NCBI GenBank assembly: GCA_023091735.1
Contig: JALKBU010000151.1
Span: forward strand, 1 to 64,000
DNA: 64,000 nucleotides
Direction: 5' to 3'
Source of the DNA: Trichomonas tenax
Taxonomy: Eukaryota; Parabasalia; Trichomonadida; Trichomonadidae
Position 1 is the first letter of the stretch; every line of letters begins with the position of its first letter. Position numbers and translations under genes: made by a program. Shown here in pieces: positions 37,851-48,542 of the stretch. The notes under the pieces are model-generated. The model did not search any database and had not been told where the DNA came from. It worked only from the letters and a program-made list of their open reading frames with translations.

Positions 37851-39840
37851 GAGTCCGTTGGTAATACTTCTATAGATTCCAATTGATTAAGAAATCATGG
37901 ACAATTCTATAAGAATCATCAATATTAGATTCGAAGAATAAAAAACTCAACTACAAATCAAGAAAAATGTTGACATCCTAGCAAAAAATATCCGTATAAT
38001 CTATAACTCTTCTTTTATGAAGAAAATTCAGCAAATATAATATTAAATATCATAATTGATGTAAAAGACAGTACGTAGTATCAGCATAGAGCAAGGATGT
38101 AATTGGTGAAGAGTTTGAATTTTGATGAAATTTCGATAATTTTTCTTATTGTCGGAGAAGGTTTTGCTGATAAAATGTCACATGCTTAGCATCAGGCCCT
38201 GAACAAATTTTCCAATATATTTGTAAATCAGAAGTGAACTTTTCTCGCTTAACTTGGAATAGACCATCAACAAAAAGTGAGAAATAAGGTTAGTCCCTTA
38301 AACGTCAATAAAATCCATTACATGTCAAAAAATGCAAACTCATTTCAACATGGTTCTTCACATCCATCTCTATGTGTTTAAAGGAAATTTAAGACTCAAA
38401 CGCAATCGCTCAAATATTAAAGATTAATAATGATTCAGAGATTGAGTATCACAAAAATTAAATTCTATGAAATATATATAACTCATGCAAGCAAGGCACT
38501 TGGGCTACCATATAAATGAAATAGCATTGGAAGTTTTTAAATATGAAAACTCAAGCCATATGAATATTTTCCTCACTAATATATTGAAATAAAGCCATAC
38601 AAAACTTCAAAATCTATGATAATCAATGACTGTACTCATATTAATGAATGAAAACAAGTCAACATGTAAATATATTATTTTTGAAAAAGGTACGGAAACT
38701 CGAATCCGCACGTAGGATTCTCTCCTTATTCAAGCAGTAGACTACAGAGGTATATATGATGTTAATGTGAGGGCAGCTAAGGAAAAAAACTGTTGTATAT
38801 TGAGTTACAAATTTTGATTTTAAACAAGCAAAAACTCACCATACTCGGTCAAAATCGATTTTTTATCGAGAAATATTAAAGAGAACCACCAAAAAGGCAC
38901 TTCTCTTCACAGCGTCTAAACTAGATTGTCTTTTTGCAGAGTCTTGATGCAATGTGGAAATCTGACATGTAATAAGTTTACAAACAAATTGTCAAAAAAG
39001 ATAATTACATGCTTTTCGACTGTTTGCGTCTTGCTGTCTTAGTAAAAGTCAGTTATCTGCTAATAAGAATGAGTGCGAATGTTAGTTATATGTTTAAATT
39101 CTCACTAAATTAACTTTCAAAATATTGGAAAATATCAGAAACAGCCAGATGTAAATAATTATAGTTCAATAAGCTCACAGTAGTACAATCTATCATTACC
39201 AGTATGAAAAATAACGAGATACTATAATATATCTCGAGTTTCAATTCGAAACTCAAGTTGTAACAGTTTTCTTGTAGTTACATTTAGATATATTTACTTA
39301 CTAATGGGAGCTAGCAATATACTTAAACCATTAGCAAATCCTATTTGCCAATATTTTTTTGAAGTTATTGAAAAATTATGTATATGATTTTGGTGATGAA
39401 TATCAATATTTTTGTATAAGAAGCTTATTCTATCATTATGAGGCATAAACAACGTAGTATAATTTTAATTTTCAAATTAAACTTTATTATATTAGCATTT
39501 TATATAATTTTGCTTACCCAATAACTATTCGATGTATTGTAGAGTAATGTGATGCAGGATAATTAAATCTAATAACTTGCTGTAAGAACTTTACTGAATG
39601 AAGTTTCCGTGGTAAAATAAGGTTAAGAGTTTCCTTGCCTTTTTTTTGAATTCAATTTTGTATTCAAGCTTGGAGATATATGAATATGTAATGATATTAG
39701 TGAGTATAATGTAATTTCAGTGTGTTATTGTTAAAATAAAGAATGTGTTATTAAAGTATTTTTATAAAATGGAGAAAAGGCTTCTAGAATAAAATCATAG
39801 CTACAGTTGAAAAAATTAATTCTAATACTTCAATGCAATA
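37851..39840. other. Non-coding region before VPS18
   Basis: 2 kb of AT-rich DNA without coding frames. It holds the second tRNA-like sequence, TGACATGTAA-type motif copies at about 38319-38331, 38651 and 38963-38972, and a small inverted repeat GAGTTTC/GAAACTC near 39237-39256. Confidence 0.5.
38689..38751 (-). other. Second degenerate tRNA-like sequence
   Basis: On the minus strand TAGTCTACTGCTTGAATAAGG resembles an A box and CGGATTCGAGTTTCCG a T arm (four pairs around TTCGAGTT). The end CCGTACC is followed by five T. The anticodon and acceptor stems do not form properly. Like the copy 1.1 kb upstream, it ends in ACCTTTTT. Confidence 0.35.
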
Positions 39841-39847
39841 TCATTTT
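39841..39847 (+). promoter_or_regulatory. Initiator of the VPS18 gene
   Basis: TCATTTT, with the presumed first base at 39843, 14 bases before ATG 39857 and downstream of the in-frame ATG 39833. Confidence 0.55.
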
Positions 39848-39856
39848 TCTTTATTG

Positions 39857-42253
39857 ATGTTTAGTTCAACTTTATCTCAGCGACAAGCAGAAATTTATGT
39901 CGAAGGAACTTCAACAGCGCGAAGAAGATTCCTTCTTGGTGAAAGAAAACCGCCTTTCGAGCTCAGATTAGAGCGGGCATTCGAAATTGAGCAAAATGTT
40001 ACTCATTATTCATCAATAGAGAAATTATACATAAAAGTTATCAACGGAACGACACTCGTTCACTCGTACATTCCGGATTCACCAATAAAACTGCCTTCTC
40101 CTGTTTTATTTATTAAACCCATAATCGAAACATCACATTTTATTCTTTACGACGAAATGCACTCAGTATACATTGTCTGTCCGACAGGAAAGGTCATTCC
40201 ATTACCAAATACGCAAGCTTTTCATCAATCTGGAATTCATTATGCACTTAAAGATTCTCATTTATACATATTTATATCGACAGTTATGAATACCATCAAA
40301 ATATTCGAAATTGCGCCTGCCGGACACTCCGTACGTATCACTTTGAAGCAAGAATGGGAAAAAGTCTTGGCAAACTCTGCATGTATCACAACTTTTCAGT
40401 ATGGAGACCAATGGTACATTGCAGCGTCAGACTATATTGAAGCGTATTATGCTCAATTCGATACAAACACATTTGCTGTTCCTAAATTTTATCCAATTGC
40501 ACCAGTTATCAAACTTTATCTCAATAACTCACAGATGCTTCTTCAGTTCGTTTATTCCAATGCTACGCATATCGTTTGGATCCGTGTTGATATCGTTTTG
40601 ATCATTCCTATCTCAGCATTAGTTACGAGAACAACAGAAGCGCGAATTTTATCAGTACCGATGGAGAGAATTGTTCAGCTTCTTCATACAGACACATCAG
40701 ACATTTTCACGTCGAAGGGATTGATTCCAATAATTGTTACAAAGTATCACTTCGTTTTCATCACATATACAGCAACACACTCAGATCACGATGCAGATAT
40801 GATGCTTGCTATATCACTAGATAACGGAGAAACAGCTCTTCTTCGTAATCTTAACTTTATAAACGCAACATCGCTTCATCCAGGACCACTTGCAACTAAT
40901 TTCACTATTGTCGCAAAGCAGGGCGCTTTTGTTGTTGATTATGCAAATGAACCTCGTCCAACACTTGTTAAATCATCTAGATATCTCAGGGAGTCCGCAA
41001 TGGACAGATTCGAGCCTAATAACTTTGTTTCAGTTTCAGAGATCTTGTTTAATTTGATTGACACAAAAAGACTGAACTTCGCCGGCAAAGTATTATCCAA
41101 AGTTATATCATCACATCAAATGACTCCACAGCAAGCGATGCTCGTTCAGTACTTGCTTGATGAACTCGAGGTTATCAGAGGCTCAAGCAGGCAAACTCTC
41201 AACACAAAGTTCATTCCAAAAAAGGTTTGTCCGGATGTAACATTTGATTATTTATCGAAAGTTGTTTATATGCTCCAGTTGCGTGCATTCTCACCAATGT
41301 TCGAATCACTTGAGCAGCCACATTTCAGCGAAAACTGGATCGACAATCCATCTGCTATTAAACTAGATATGCGTATGCGTCATTTTACAGATGTTATTCC
41401 AAAAATAATGTCAATGCGTGCGGAAGTATTTTTGCCAGAAGTAGCAATCCGCAGTCCTTCATCCTTTGCTAATGCATTGCTACAATGGACCTCAACTGAA
41501 CAAGCACTTGCATTACGAATTATACCGCAAACACTTCCATTCGCAGCACAAAGAATAGGTCGTGAAACACTTATAGAAATACTGAAATTTACACTTTCTG
41601 CAGGTGACAGACTCGCCGCATCATTTATTCTTTGGGCACTGAGCCTTGAACATGGAAGCCAAGCCATTGATGACGAAGTTTCCGATTTGCTGTCAAGATA
41701 TGAAACAAACTTCCCAGATTTCTTAATGCTTCTTGATTGCTTTGATCGATCTGATATGAAGAAGTGCAAAAATATTATTGCTGCTTCAACAGGCATCAAG
41801 TTTGATAGCGGTGACAATGTTATTGTCAAATCTGAAGAATCATCACCAGTAAAGATAGAAGAAGTCGTTAGTCAACTGGAAGAAGTACTTTCAGCAGTTG
41901 CTAAGTGTACAGCCAAAGCTGGTGAAGATGCAGCAATCATCCTCAAAGATAATTTAGTTCCTCAAAGTGATTTCACGCCTCAGAACCAATGCTCAATTTG
42001 TGGAAGACAGTCCTCTACTGTCTACAGCTTCCCATGCGGTCACTCATTTGATACCGGATGTCTTGTTAAACAACTCGAAGATGTATTGAGCGAAGAAGAA
42101 GTTTCAAGAATGAAGTATTTGTATAACAATAACGAGGACGAAGATGAACTTGAATCGATTCTTTCACAAGACTGTCCACTCTGTGGCATGCTTGCGGCAT
42201 GCATGATTAACAAGCCTTTAGCGTTTCATTCATATGGATACGAACTGTTTTGA
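39857..42253 (+). CDS. VPS18: VPS18/Pep3 homologue, HOPS/CORVET RING subunit
   Basis: Core subunit of the HOPS and CORVET tethers, acting in fusion at endosomes and lysosomes. The N-terminal half (about 1-330) has the beta-propeller-like composition of the Pep3/Vps18 domain, and the middle is an alpha-solenoid. The C-terminal RING starts at about residue 712: CSIC...FPCGH.F...CL, a helical insertion with a run of D/E (EDEDELES), then DCPLCGMLAACMINKPL. That last phrase, with the second zinc pair followed by 'MI.KP', is the characteristic end of Vps18. Length 798 is slightly short of animal VPS18 (973). In-frame ATG 39833 lies upstream of the initiator, so ATG 39857 is preferred. It is convergent with the next gene, 82 bases apart. 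The Rab-like gene at 671 is a possible functional partner class. Confidence 0.82.
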   Translation: MFSSTLSQRQAEIYVEGTSTARRRFLLGERKPPFELRLERAFEIEQNVTHYSSIEKLYIKVINGTTLVHSYIPDSPIKLPSPVLFIKPIIETSHFILYDEMHSVYIVCPTGKVIPLPNTQAFHQSGIHYALKDSHLYIFISTVMNTIKIFEIAPAGHSVRITLKQEWEKVLANSACITTFQYGDQWYIAASDYIEAYYAQFDTNTFAVPKFYPIAPVIKLYLNNSQMLLQFVYSNATHIVWIRVDIVLIIPISALVTRTTEARILSVPMERIVQLLHTDTSDIFTSKGLIPIIVTKYHFVFITYTATHSDHDADMMLAISLDNGETALLRNLNFINATSLHPGPLATNFTIVAKQGAFVVDYANEPRPTLVKSSRYLRESAMDRFEPNNFVSVSEILFNLIDTKRLNFAGKVLSKVISSHQMTPQQAMLVQYLLDELEVIRGSSRQTLNTKFIPKKVCPDVTFDYLSKVVYMLQLRAFSPMFESLEQPHFSENWIDNPSAIKLDMRMRHFTDVIPKIMSMRAEVFLPEVAIRSPSSFANALLQWTSTEQALALRIIPQTLPFAAQRIGRETLIEILKFTLSAGDRLAASFILWALSLEHGSQAIDDEVSDLLSRYETNFPDFLMLLDCFDRSDMKKCKNIIAASTGIKFDSGDNVIVKSEESSPVKIEEVVSQLEEVLSAVAKCTAKAGEDAAIILKDNLVPQSDFTPQNQCSICGRQSSTVYSFPCGHSFDTGCLVKQLEDVLSEEEVSRMKYLYNNNEDEDELESILSQDCPLCGMLAACMINKPLAFHSYGYELF

Positions 42254-42335
42254 TTTTTATTTTATATAAAAAGTTTGTTTGTATGTACGAAATAAGAAAT
42301 ATATAAATAACCGAACAAACAATATTTTATATAAT

Positions 42336-44534
42336 CTAAAACCTATGAGAGAACTGGGAAATACAGTCTCTGTCGATATCACTTACGCAATGTAATATTT
42401 TTGTAACATTGCAACAAACTTGGCAAATTTGGTGATAGTCATAGATAGGAGCAGTTGGATGATGCAAATTATTCATCTGAGAGAACTTTGCAATGCAAAT
42501 AATCCAATAGCTGATCATTTGATTGCGGAAACCTGCATCAATAACTGTTGCAAGTTTGATTTCCTCAATTTCATCAGCGATTTCATCGGCTTTCTTAATC
42601 TCTTCAACAAGGAGCTCAAACTGAGGAATAGGAATGATGGATGAATCAAGCGACACAAGATGTGAGAAAATATGTGCCTTTGAATCGCTTTTGAAGAACT
42701 TTTTGTTAAGAAATTGGCATAAAATCGAAAGCATTTGGGTATAATCGTATTTGATTTTATCAATTTTGTTGTTTTCTAAATAATCATAACTTAGGAGTTT
42801 TGCAATCTCGTTAACAGCACGTCCGAATTGATTATCTTGGAATAACTCGAATGGAGTAATAGGATAAGGTACCTTCAAGACAGGGAATTTTTGAATTTCA
42901 TCAAGCTGAGAAACAATTTTGATGAATCTTGGGAAGAAAGCAGTATCTGTCAATAAACAAAATTGTGTTGAAATAGCTTTGTTAAATGATTCACTTGCAT
43001 TCAAATCAAGAAGAAAAGCAGATAATTTCTTCCTAATAAGCAATCTGTTAATTAATTTGATAATGAATTTTTCGAAGTCATTATCTTCATCGGCAAAATA
43101 AATCGAATATATTCCTGTGCTGCTCATAAACTGTATCAATGTTTGCTGAAAAACTTCTTCGAGACTTCCTGATGTGATAATTGATCCTATCTTGTGCAAA
43201 AGAGCGAAATAGTCATTATGCATTCTTGTTTCTTTAAATTTAGTAATGCATTCAGACAATGATTTATAGATCGTTTCAAATTGATCTTTTTCGACAGAAT
43301 CAAACTTATAATCAACAGCGTTCATAATATTAAGAGCATCGTAGTCTCTCTGTTCGCTTGAATTAAGCAAATCTATGGATTCAATTTCGTTAATATTCGA
43401 AGATGTATAATTATCAATCACATCATTAAAATACCAAGAGTATTCTTCAACGATGCATTGCTTTTGTAGTCCGTCGAAAATTGATTGCTTAAAATCTGAA
43501 AAAGTTTCAACTTTTGGAATTAAAATCTGATTTTGCGAGAAAATTTTAGCATTTGTAAGATATGGATTGCTTTGGTGGAATCCATAATCACACATCAGTA
43601 TTGTTCTATGTATTTCCTTTGACAAATCGAAGAATTGAATTTGAGATGTCGCGATAGTAGGAATAAATGACTTTGATGATGTTACATATGTTGTTTCAGC
43701 CAATTTCTCGATAGTTTTAGGTGTATTAATCGACGATATTAAATCATATGAAATATCAGTTGTGATTCCTTCAAATTTCGTGTGTCTTACGTAAATTGGT
43801 GGATATGTGAATTTAGTGTTGAATGTAGATTGTGAATAATAATACATTGAGCAGTAAATAGCGATAACCGAGTCAAAATCTTTAAAATAAACAGTATTTG
43901 ACTTATTTCTCGATGTTGAGAGCATAACTGAATATGGATCTTGTTGGTAATTGAATTTGTTGAATTGCGAGCACATAATGAAGTTGTTTGTGTAAGGAAA
44001 TTTGTCCAATTTTTCGCCTCTAAGAGTCATTATTTCGACTTTATCGGGTTGAATGATGAGAATTTTGTTGTCTGCGATTTCAACTTGTGGAGTAACGTCC
44101 ATCAGTGGTCTCGGAATGTTGTATTTTGATTTATATATCGAATTATACCAATTATCGCGTGTATCTTCTTGTCTGAATGTGAATTTTATGATATCATCAA
44201 TAATATCTGGAAGAGGGACCAACCAGAGTCCTTTTAACTTCTGTTTCATTGGCATGTAGTTCGGAGTGAACAATAAAATTTCACATTTTTTGGCTTTCGT
44301 GCTTTTTAGAAGTAAAAGTGGACCAACGAGTTCCATTTCGACAGCAAACTCTGATCCTTGATACTCATCGTGCTGATATTGATCATCGTTGAAATGCACA
44401 ATGAAAGGGAGCTTCATGAATGCTTTTCCTGATAACTGGGACTTAGAAAAGTCTCCAATTAGTGTCGAAGCGTAAATGATGTTCTCATTTTGTCCGAAAA
44501 TGCTGAGAGACGTCGCATTCGGAAACTTCGACAT
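42336..44534 (-). CDS. Unrecognised 732-aa protein
   Basis: I do not recognise a family. The first half (about 1-330) is rich in beta-strand-like segments and aromatic residues and could be a propeller; the second half (about 380-732) is mostly helical, with Leu/Ile/Lys/Glu-rich helices. That two-part layout is common among coat and tethering proteins, but this is only a shape argument. No transmembrane segment or signal peptide is visible. The open frame begins at a TTG (44537), so the start is ATG 44534. It is the only large gene here ending in TAG, and an in-frame TAA follows two codons later. TTTACATGACA motifs occur twice at 44669-44699, about 140 bases upstream. Confidence 0.8.
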   Translation of the reverse strand: MSKFPNATSLSIFGQNENIIYASTLIGDFSKSQLSGKAFMKLPFIVHFNDDQYQHDEYQGSEFAVEMELVGPLLLLKSTKAKKCEILLFTPNYMPMKQKLKGLWLVPLPDIIDDIIKFTFRQEDTRDNWYNSIYKSKYNIPRPLMDVTPQVEIADNKILIIQPDKVEIMTLRGEKLDKFPYTNNFIMCSQFNKFNYQQDPYSVMLSTSRNKSNTVYFKDFDSVIAIYCSMYYYSQSTFNTKFTYPPIYVRHTKFEGITTDISYDLISSINTPKTIEKLAETTYVTSSKSFIPTIATSQIQFFDLSKEIHRTILMCDYGFHQSNPYLTNAKIFSQNQILIPKVETFSDFKQSIFDGLQKQCIVEEYSWYFNDVIDNYTSSNINEIESIDLLNSSEQRDYDALNIMNAVDYKFDSVEKDQFETIYKSLSECITKFKETRMHNDYFALLHKIGSIITSGSLEEVFQQTLIQFMSSTGIYSIYFADEDNDFEKFIIKLINRLLIRKKLSAFLLDLNASESFNKAISTQFCLLTDTAFFPRFIKIVSQLDEIQKFPVLKVPYPITPFELFQDNQFGRAVNEIAKLLSYDYLENNKIDKIKYDYTQMLSILCQFLNKKFFKSDSKAHIFSHLVSLDSSIIPIPQFELLVEEIKKADEIADEIEEIKLATVIDAGFRNQMISYWIICIAKFSQMNNLHHPTAPIYDYHQICQVCCNVTKILHCVSDIDRDCISQFSHRF

Positions 44535-44874
44535 CAAAGAGTGTCAAAATTTAGTCAAATCTCTTTCAAAAGGGAATTGGGTGTGTTTCGGAGGTATATC
44601 TCCAAAAAATAAGCGAAATTATTTTCTGATAAAAGTGACGCGTGACACCCCCTAAACAATGAATTGTCTTTTACATGACATAATTTATTTTACATGACAA
44701 ATATAATCATCGCCAAAAAATACCAGTTCAATGATGTTACGGCAGTAATCCTATAACATATATTGCAAGCAATGCTAAAATATCCTGCTGCATTGCTTCT
44801 GGCAATGACAGCTATCATCAAAATTCTTAATAAACTTCGATATATATAGAATTTATATTGAGCTCAAATATACA
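44535..44874. other. Intergenic region
   Basis: Upstream of the 732-aa gene. It contains CACCCCCTA at 44646-44654 and two TTTACATGACA copies at 44669-44679 and 44688-44698, in the same orientation and 19 bases apart. Confidence 0.5.
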
Positions 44875-45494
44875 TTATTCTAAGACAAGAATGAACCGAA
44901 GAAAAATGATTAGTTTTGTGATTCCGTTTTTATAACTGCAATATGTAATGGCGCAATCATTTATAACGTTATCGAATAAATCTAAGAGTATAGAATACGT
45001 AGGGCTTAGGATCGATTTTGTTGAATAACTGCCGATGTTTCCTGAATAAATATTAACTTTGCTCATCCAACAGTTATCAATATATAAATTTCCACCTACA
45101 TTTGCCTGGAAATAAGGAGTGCTTGAATCAATAAATGAACAATAAGTAAAGGTCGTGCTGTCCTCTTTTACAAGAACTAAGCGACCAATTGTTGATAAAA
45201 GAAGATCTACAAAATTGCATCTTGAAAAATCCCCAACTGAATAATCAATTGCTAGCTGATGGACTCTGCATGTGTTATTGCAAAATTGCTAAATCCTATA
45301 TAAAAATGCTTGCTTAAGTTCATTCCAAAGCAAGCATCTGCAATGATTTGTATCTGACTTAAATTGTTGTTAGTGAATGAAATTTTACCTGCATTTCTAT
45401 GAAATATCATTTGCTGAAGCTTGACAAATAACATGAGAGAAATCGATTTAATCAATGTTGAAAGCTCTTTATTATGTCTTAGCAACGGCATCAA
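44875..45494 (-). pseudogene. Fragment of a repeat-type surface protein (beta-helix-like)
   Basis: On the minus strand two frames join across a frameshift near 45265. The upstream part reads ISFTNNNLSQIQIIADACFG; the downstream part includes RCNFVDLLLS, TFTYCSFIDSS and GGNLYIDNCW. Repeated 'CSF...' and 'GGNLYIDNC' phrases resemble right-handed beta-helix, polymorphic-membrane-protein-like surface proteins of trichomonads. There is no signal peptide, no complete domain and no long frame, so it is a relic. The family assignment is by resemblance only. Confidence 0.45.
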
Positions 45495-45870
45495 AAGTTA
45501 TGCCATAGCTTTTGCATACTCTTGGAATAAATTATATGTGAATTACTATTATAATCACATTTGATTCAAAATCATCAATCCGAGTATATTATTTTAAGCT
45601 TATGCTTTAAATTTGTATCTTATGATCATCAGGATTGTGTAGTATGGTATTAGTTTTTCTTTAAATATAATATTGGTTCATAATTTAAAGAATGTTGAAA
45701 TTTTTAATAAAAACTTATTAAAATGTGTTTAAAAAAGCAGGATCGATATGGTATACTGTATGTGATCTTTTTAATGTGTAACAATAAAGATATTACGAAT
45801 AAATCTATGATAAAAATAAATGACATGTAAAATGTCAAATGGCAAGAGATTGATATTTCCCCCTATTTAG
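45495..45870. promoter_or_regulatory. Upstream region of the tail-anchored protein
   Basis: 376 bases of AT-rich DNA. The palindrome-like TGACATGTAAAATGTCA (45821-45837) lies 34 bases before the ATG; it is the TGACATGTAAA motif extended by an overlapping inverted half-site. Confidence 0.5.
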
Positions 45871-47628
45871 ATGGAAGTTCGTCAAGGAGTTCCGACATTT
45901 CTCGCCGGTTTTCCATACCAAGCAAAACCGAACCTCGTCGCATCTTGTTTGGGTAAATATGTCTTCTTTGTGACCGAAAATTCCATTGCTTTTTTGAATA
46001 CTGATGAAAAACAAGATGACAAGCAGCCAGTTTATTACTTAAGCATCCCTGGTGAGGGACTGTTAAATCCTCGATTGCTTAGCTGCAATAATACTGGAAC
46101 AAAATTACTGTTAATTACAGATTCAGATATTTCTCTTTATAAGTTCAGTCCAAATGTACACTTCTTTGAACCAGAACTTGATGAGATCGAAGATCTTGAA
46201 ATTCTCGATAAATCGATTGTTGATGCTGCATTTTTACCCACAAATCCAAATTACTTAATCATTGCTTACGCAGAAGGATATTTACAGGTTCTTAACTGCA
46301 CAAATGGCAAATCCAAGATGGTTTTTAATATGACTCAAAAAATTATTCAAATTTCATTCGGATCTAATGATAATATCGAAAACTCGTGGGCCCCATACTC
46401 ATTGTTTGTCTTAACAAAAGGAAATCCACATAATTTACTTTACAAAATTTCCCCAATTTTACTTCCAGGACAGAAACTTCCAAAGACTTTAATTGAAGGC
46501 AACAAATATAAGAGGTTCCAAGATCTCACGAAGTTTGGCATTATTTGTCCATTCATTCCAACACCAGTTTTAATTCAACCAAATCTCGAAGACAAAATGG
46601 TGGTTTACTCATTTGCCTTCTCTAAGCACACAAACAGAGATATCATCTTATTGAGTGTCATCTCAGAGATAATAAAAGGATATTCAGAAAGAAATGAAAT
46701 CCTTAAAATGCGTCCATATTTCGTTACATTCGCTGAAATTGATTTTGCTCCTTCCATCTTCCCAATCGATATCAAGACAATAGAGTTATCTGATATCGTC
46801 TTCAAAGCTCCTGCTTATCTGAGAAACTCGCCACACCCAGTTGCGATTTCAGCAAGAGAAGTTCACCGATTTTTCGAATATAAGTCTCTTTCAAGTAATG
46901 AACCATTTAAGTGCTCCACGCAATTATTGTCTGATGACAAGATCCTCGGATATGCAAATGGATATGCAATGACATCACCAGGACATGTTATTCCTCTTTC
47001 TGATTATCCAGATGGAATCACAAGACTTGATCCAGGTTATATTCTTCCTCCTGATACAACTGTTGCCAAAAATCTTCAATCTGTTCGTGAATTCATTAAA
47101 GGCAACAAGAAAGATGCTTCAGCAATCAAAGATCAAAACTTGAGGAAGGCACTTGAAAGGATTATTAATAATGGAAATGCTGAAGAAGCAGCACAGAATG
47201 AAAAGAGCAAAGTCAAACTTACTCCAGATTTGATCAAAAAGCTTGATAATATCAAGAAATTCAAGGAATCATTAGAGCGTTTCAACAACGAGTTCTTATA
47301 CTCAAAGGCACTCATAGATCCACTGACAATTCCAAACGATTCACGCGAAGATGTTGATAAGAATTATCCTATCGATGGCAAGTCTAATAAATCCTCCAAA
47401 GCTAACAAAGCTGTTAAGTTTGCTGATGATAAGGCAGCTGACAGCTCTAATAGCGCATCAAATCAATCTTCGAGCAACAAAACTCTCAAAATCAATGATT
47501 ATATTGAATTGGTCAAGAAAGAAGCTATCAAATTGTCTCAACACAAGTATGCACCTTATGTTGCTATAGGCGCTGCTATATTCTTTTTAAGTATCATTAT
47601 TTCTATCATTTTAATATATTCAATATAA
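45871..47628 (+). CDS. Tail-anchored propeller-like protein
   Basis: 585 residues, no confident family. The first 400 residues alternate short beta strands with loops, as in a WD-type propeller (ASCLGKYVFFVTENSIAFLNT, DAAFLPTNPNYLIIAYAEGYLQVLN, WAPYSLFVLTKGNPHNLLYKISPIL). Residues 400-560 are helical and charged, including a Ser/Asn/Lys-rich linker. The last 25 residues form one hydrophobic helix (VAIGAAIFFLSIIISIILIYS), so the protein is tail-anchored with its bulk in the cytosol or nucleoplasm. The combination of a propeller and the phrases 'Y.LFVL....LLYKISP' faintly recalls Nup88/Nup82, but those lack a tail anchor, so I leave it unnamed. No signal peptide is present. It is convergent with the UBR-box gene. 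Confidence 0.8.
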   Translation: MEVRQGVPTFLAGFPYQAKPNLVASCLGKYVFFVTENSIAFLNTDEKQDDKQPVYYLSIPGEGLLNPRLLSCNNTGTKLLLITDSDISLYKFSPNVHFFEPELDEIEDLEILDKSIVDAAFLPTNPNYLIIAYAEGYLQVLNCTNGKSKMVFNMTQKIIQISFGSNDNIENSWAPYSLFVLTKGNPHNLLYKISPILLPGQKLPKTLIEGNKYKRFQDLTKFGIICPFIPTPVLIQPNLEDKMVVYSFAFSKHTNRDIILLSVISEIIKGYSERNEILKMRPYFVTFAEIDFAPSIFPIDIKTIELSDIVFKAPAYLRNSPHPVAISAREVHRFFEYKSLSSNEPFKCSTQLLSDDKILGYANGYAMTSPGHVIPLSDYPDGITRLDPGYILPPDTTVAKNLQSVREFIKGNKKDASAIKDQNLRKALERIINNGNAEEAAQNEKSKVKLTPDLIKKLDNIKKFKESLERFNNEFLYSKALIDPLTIPNDSREDVDKNYPIDGKSNKSSKANKAVKFADDKAADSSNSASNQSSSNKTLKINDYIELVKKEAIKLSQHKYAPYVAIGAAIFFLSIIISIILIYSI

Positions 47629-47837
47629 TAAACATAGAATTTATATATAATTTATATTCAAATATGGTTATTTAATGACCAAATAACAACACCATATTAG
47701 TTTTTTGGTCAATATCATGTCCAAAATTAATTGAAAATTTGATCATGATCTGTATTGATTTGAATTAGAATATGGTCGATATAGATATTCTTTGTATATG
47801 GTGATAGTGAAAATCTTGAAAATTAGTTCAAGATAAA

Positions 47838-48542
47838 TTAATTATCAGTAGTTCCTTTTTCGTTTGGATGTGGTGCAAATATTGGATGTACGAAAGTCTG
47901 TTGTGCTCTAAACCATGATTTTCTGACAAATATATCAAAATCACGAACAATTGGCTGCTGAGTCGAAAGAGTTGGTGGATGAATTCCTGCATTTGGCTGT
48001 AATTTTGGAATTTGAAGCATTTTTGAATTCCCATTCTCATCTTTGATGAAAATTTTCTTTCCAACATTTCCTGTTGGAACTTTAATCAGTGGATTTCCAA
48101 GATTTTCGACATTATTTGACCACATCCTTGTAACATTAGAATGAGTGATAATCTGTTTTTCGCGATGATATTGTTTGCAACTTCCCGATAATGCGCAGTC
48201 GCAGTATGATAAACACCATCCTTGGTATGTGACATTGTGTCCTTCGTGGCACCTTTTGGCGCAAGCGAGACAGCATCCTTTGTCTTCCTGATTTGGCCAG
48301 CAAGTCTCGCAATGGAACCAAGGTTGTCTGATTAAAACTGATCCATTGTCTGAAACACTGCAAACCATCTTGTCGAAGTCTTCGAATTCGTAAATAACTT
48401 TTTCTGAATCTGGTAATTTTGCCCATTGGTTGAGAATCTCCTGCAGCTGCTGAATCTTTGACGCGCCGTTCATGCTTTCGATAATTTTTTGCTTGTTTTT
48501 ATCATGAAATCTTTGAAATGGAGGAACATAATTGTTCGACAT
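47838..48542 (-). CDS. UBR-box zinc-finger protein
   Basis: A small protein (234 aa) whose recognisable part is a UBR-type zinc finger at about 61-126. Its cysteine/histidine pattern is C...WFHCETCW...GCCLACAKRCHEGHNVTY...YCDCALSGSC, matching the type I N-degron-binding box of UBR E3 ligases and of the UBR4/UBR5/UBR7/MLO2 proteins. Outside the box there is a helical N-terminus (about 15-45) and a proline-rich C-terminus (about 175-234) with no RING or HECT domain. It is therefore either an adaptor for an E3 or a plain N-degron reader. The signature residues for zinc binding are complete; substrate-pocket residues were not assessed. It is convergent with the tail-anchored gene. Confidence 0.88.
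   Translation of the reverse strand: MSNNYVPPFQRFHDKNKQKIIESMNGASKIQQLQEILNQWAKLPDSEKVIYEFEDFDKMVCSVSDNGSVLIRQPWFHCETCWPNQEDKGCCLACAKRCHEGHNVTYQGWCLSYCDCALSGSCKQYHREKQIITHSNVTRMWSNNVENLGNPLIKVPTGNVGKKIFIKDENGNSKMLQIPKLQPNAGIHPPTLSTQQPIVRDFDIFVRKSWFRAQQTFVHPIFAPHPNEKGTTDN

Noticed and set aside
39237..39256. Small inverted repeat GAGTTTC/GAAACTC
   Set aside because: Only seven pairs; expected by chance in this much AT-rich DNA.
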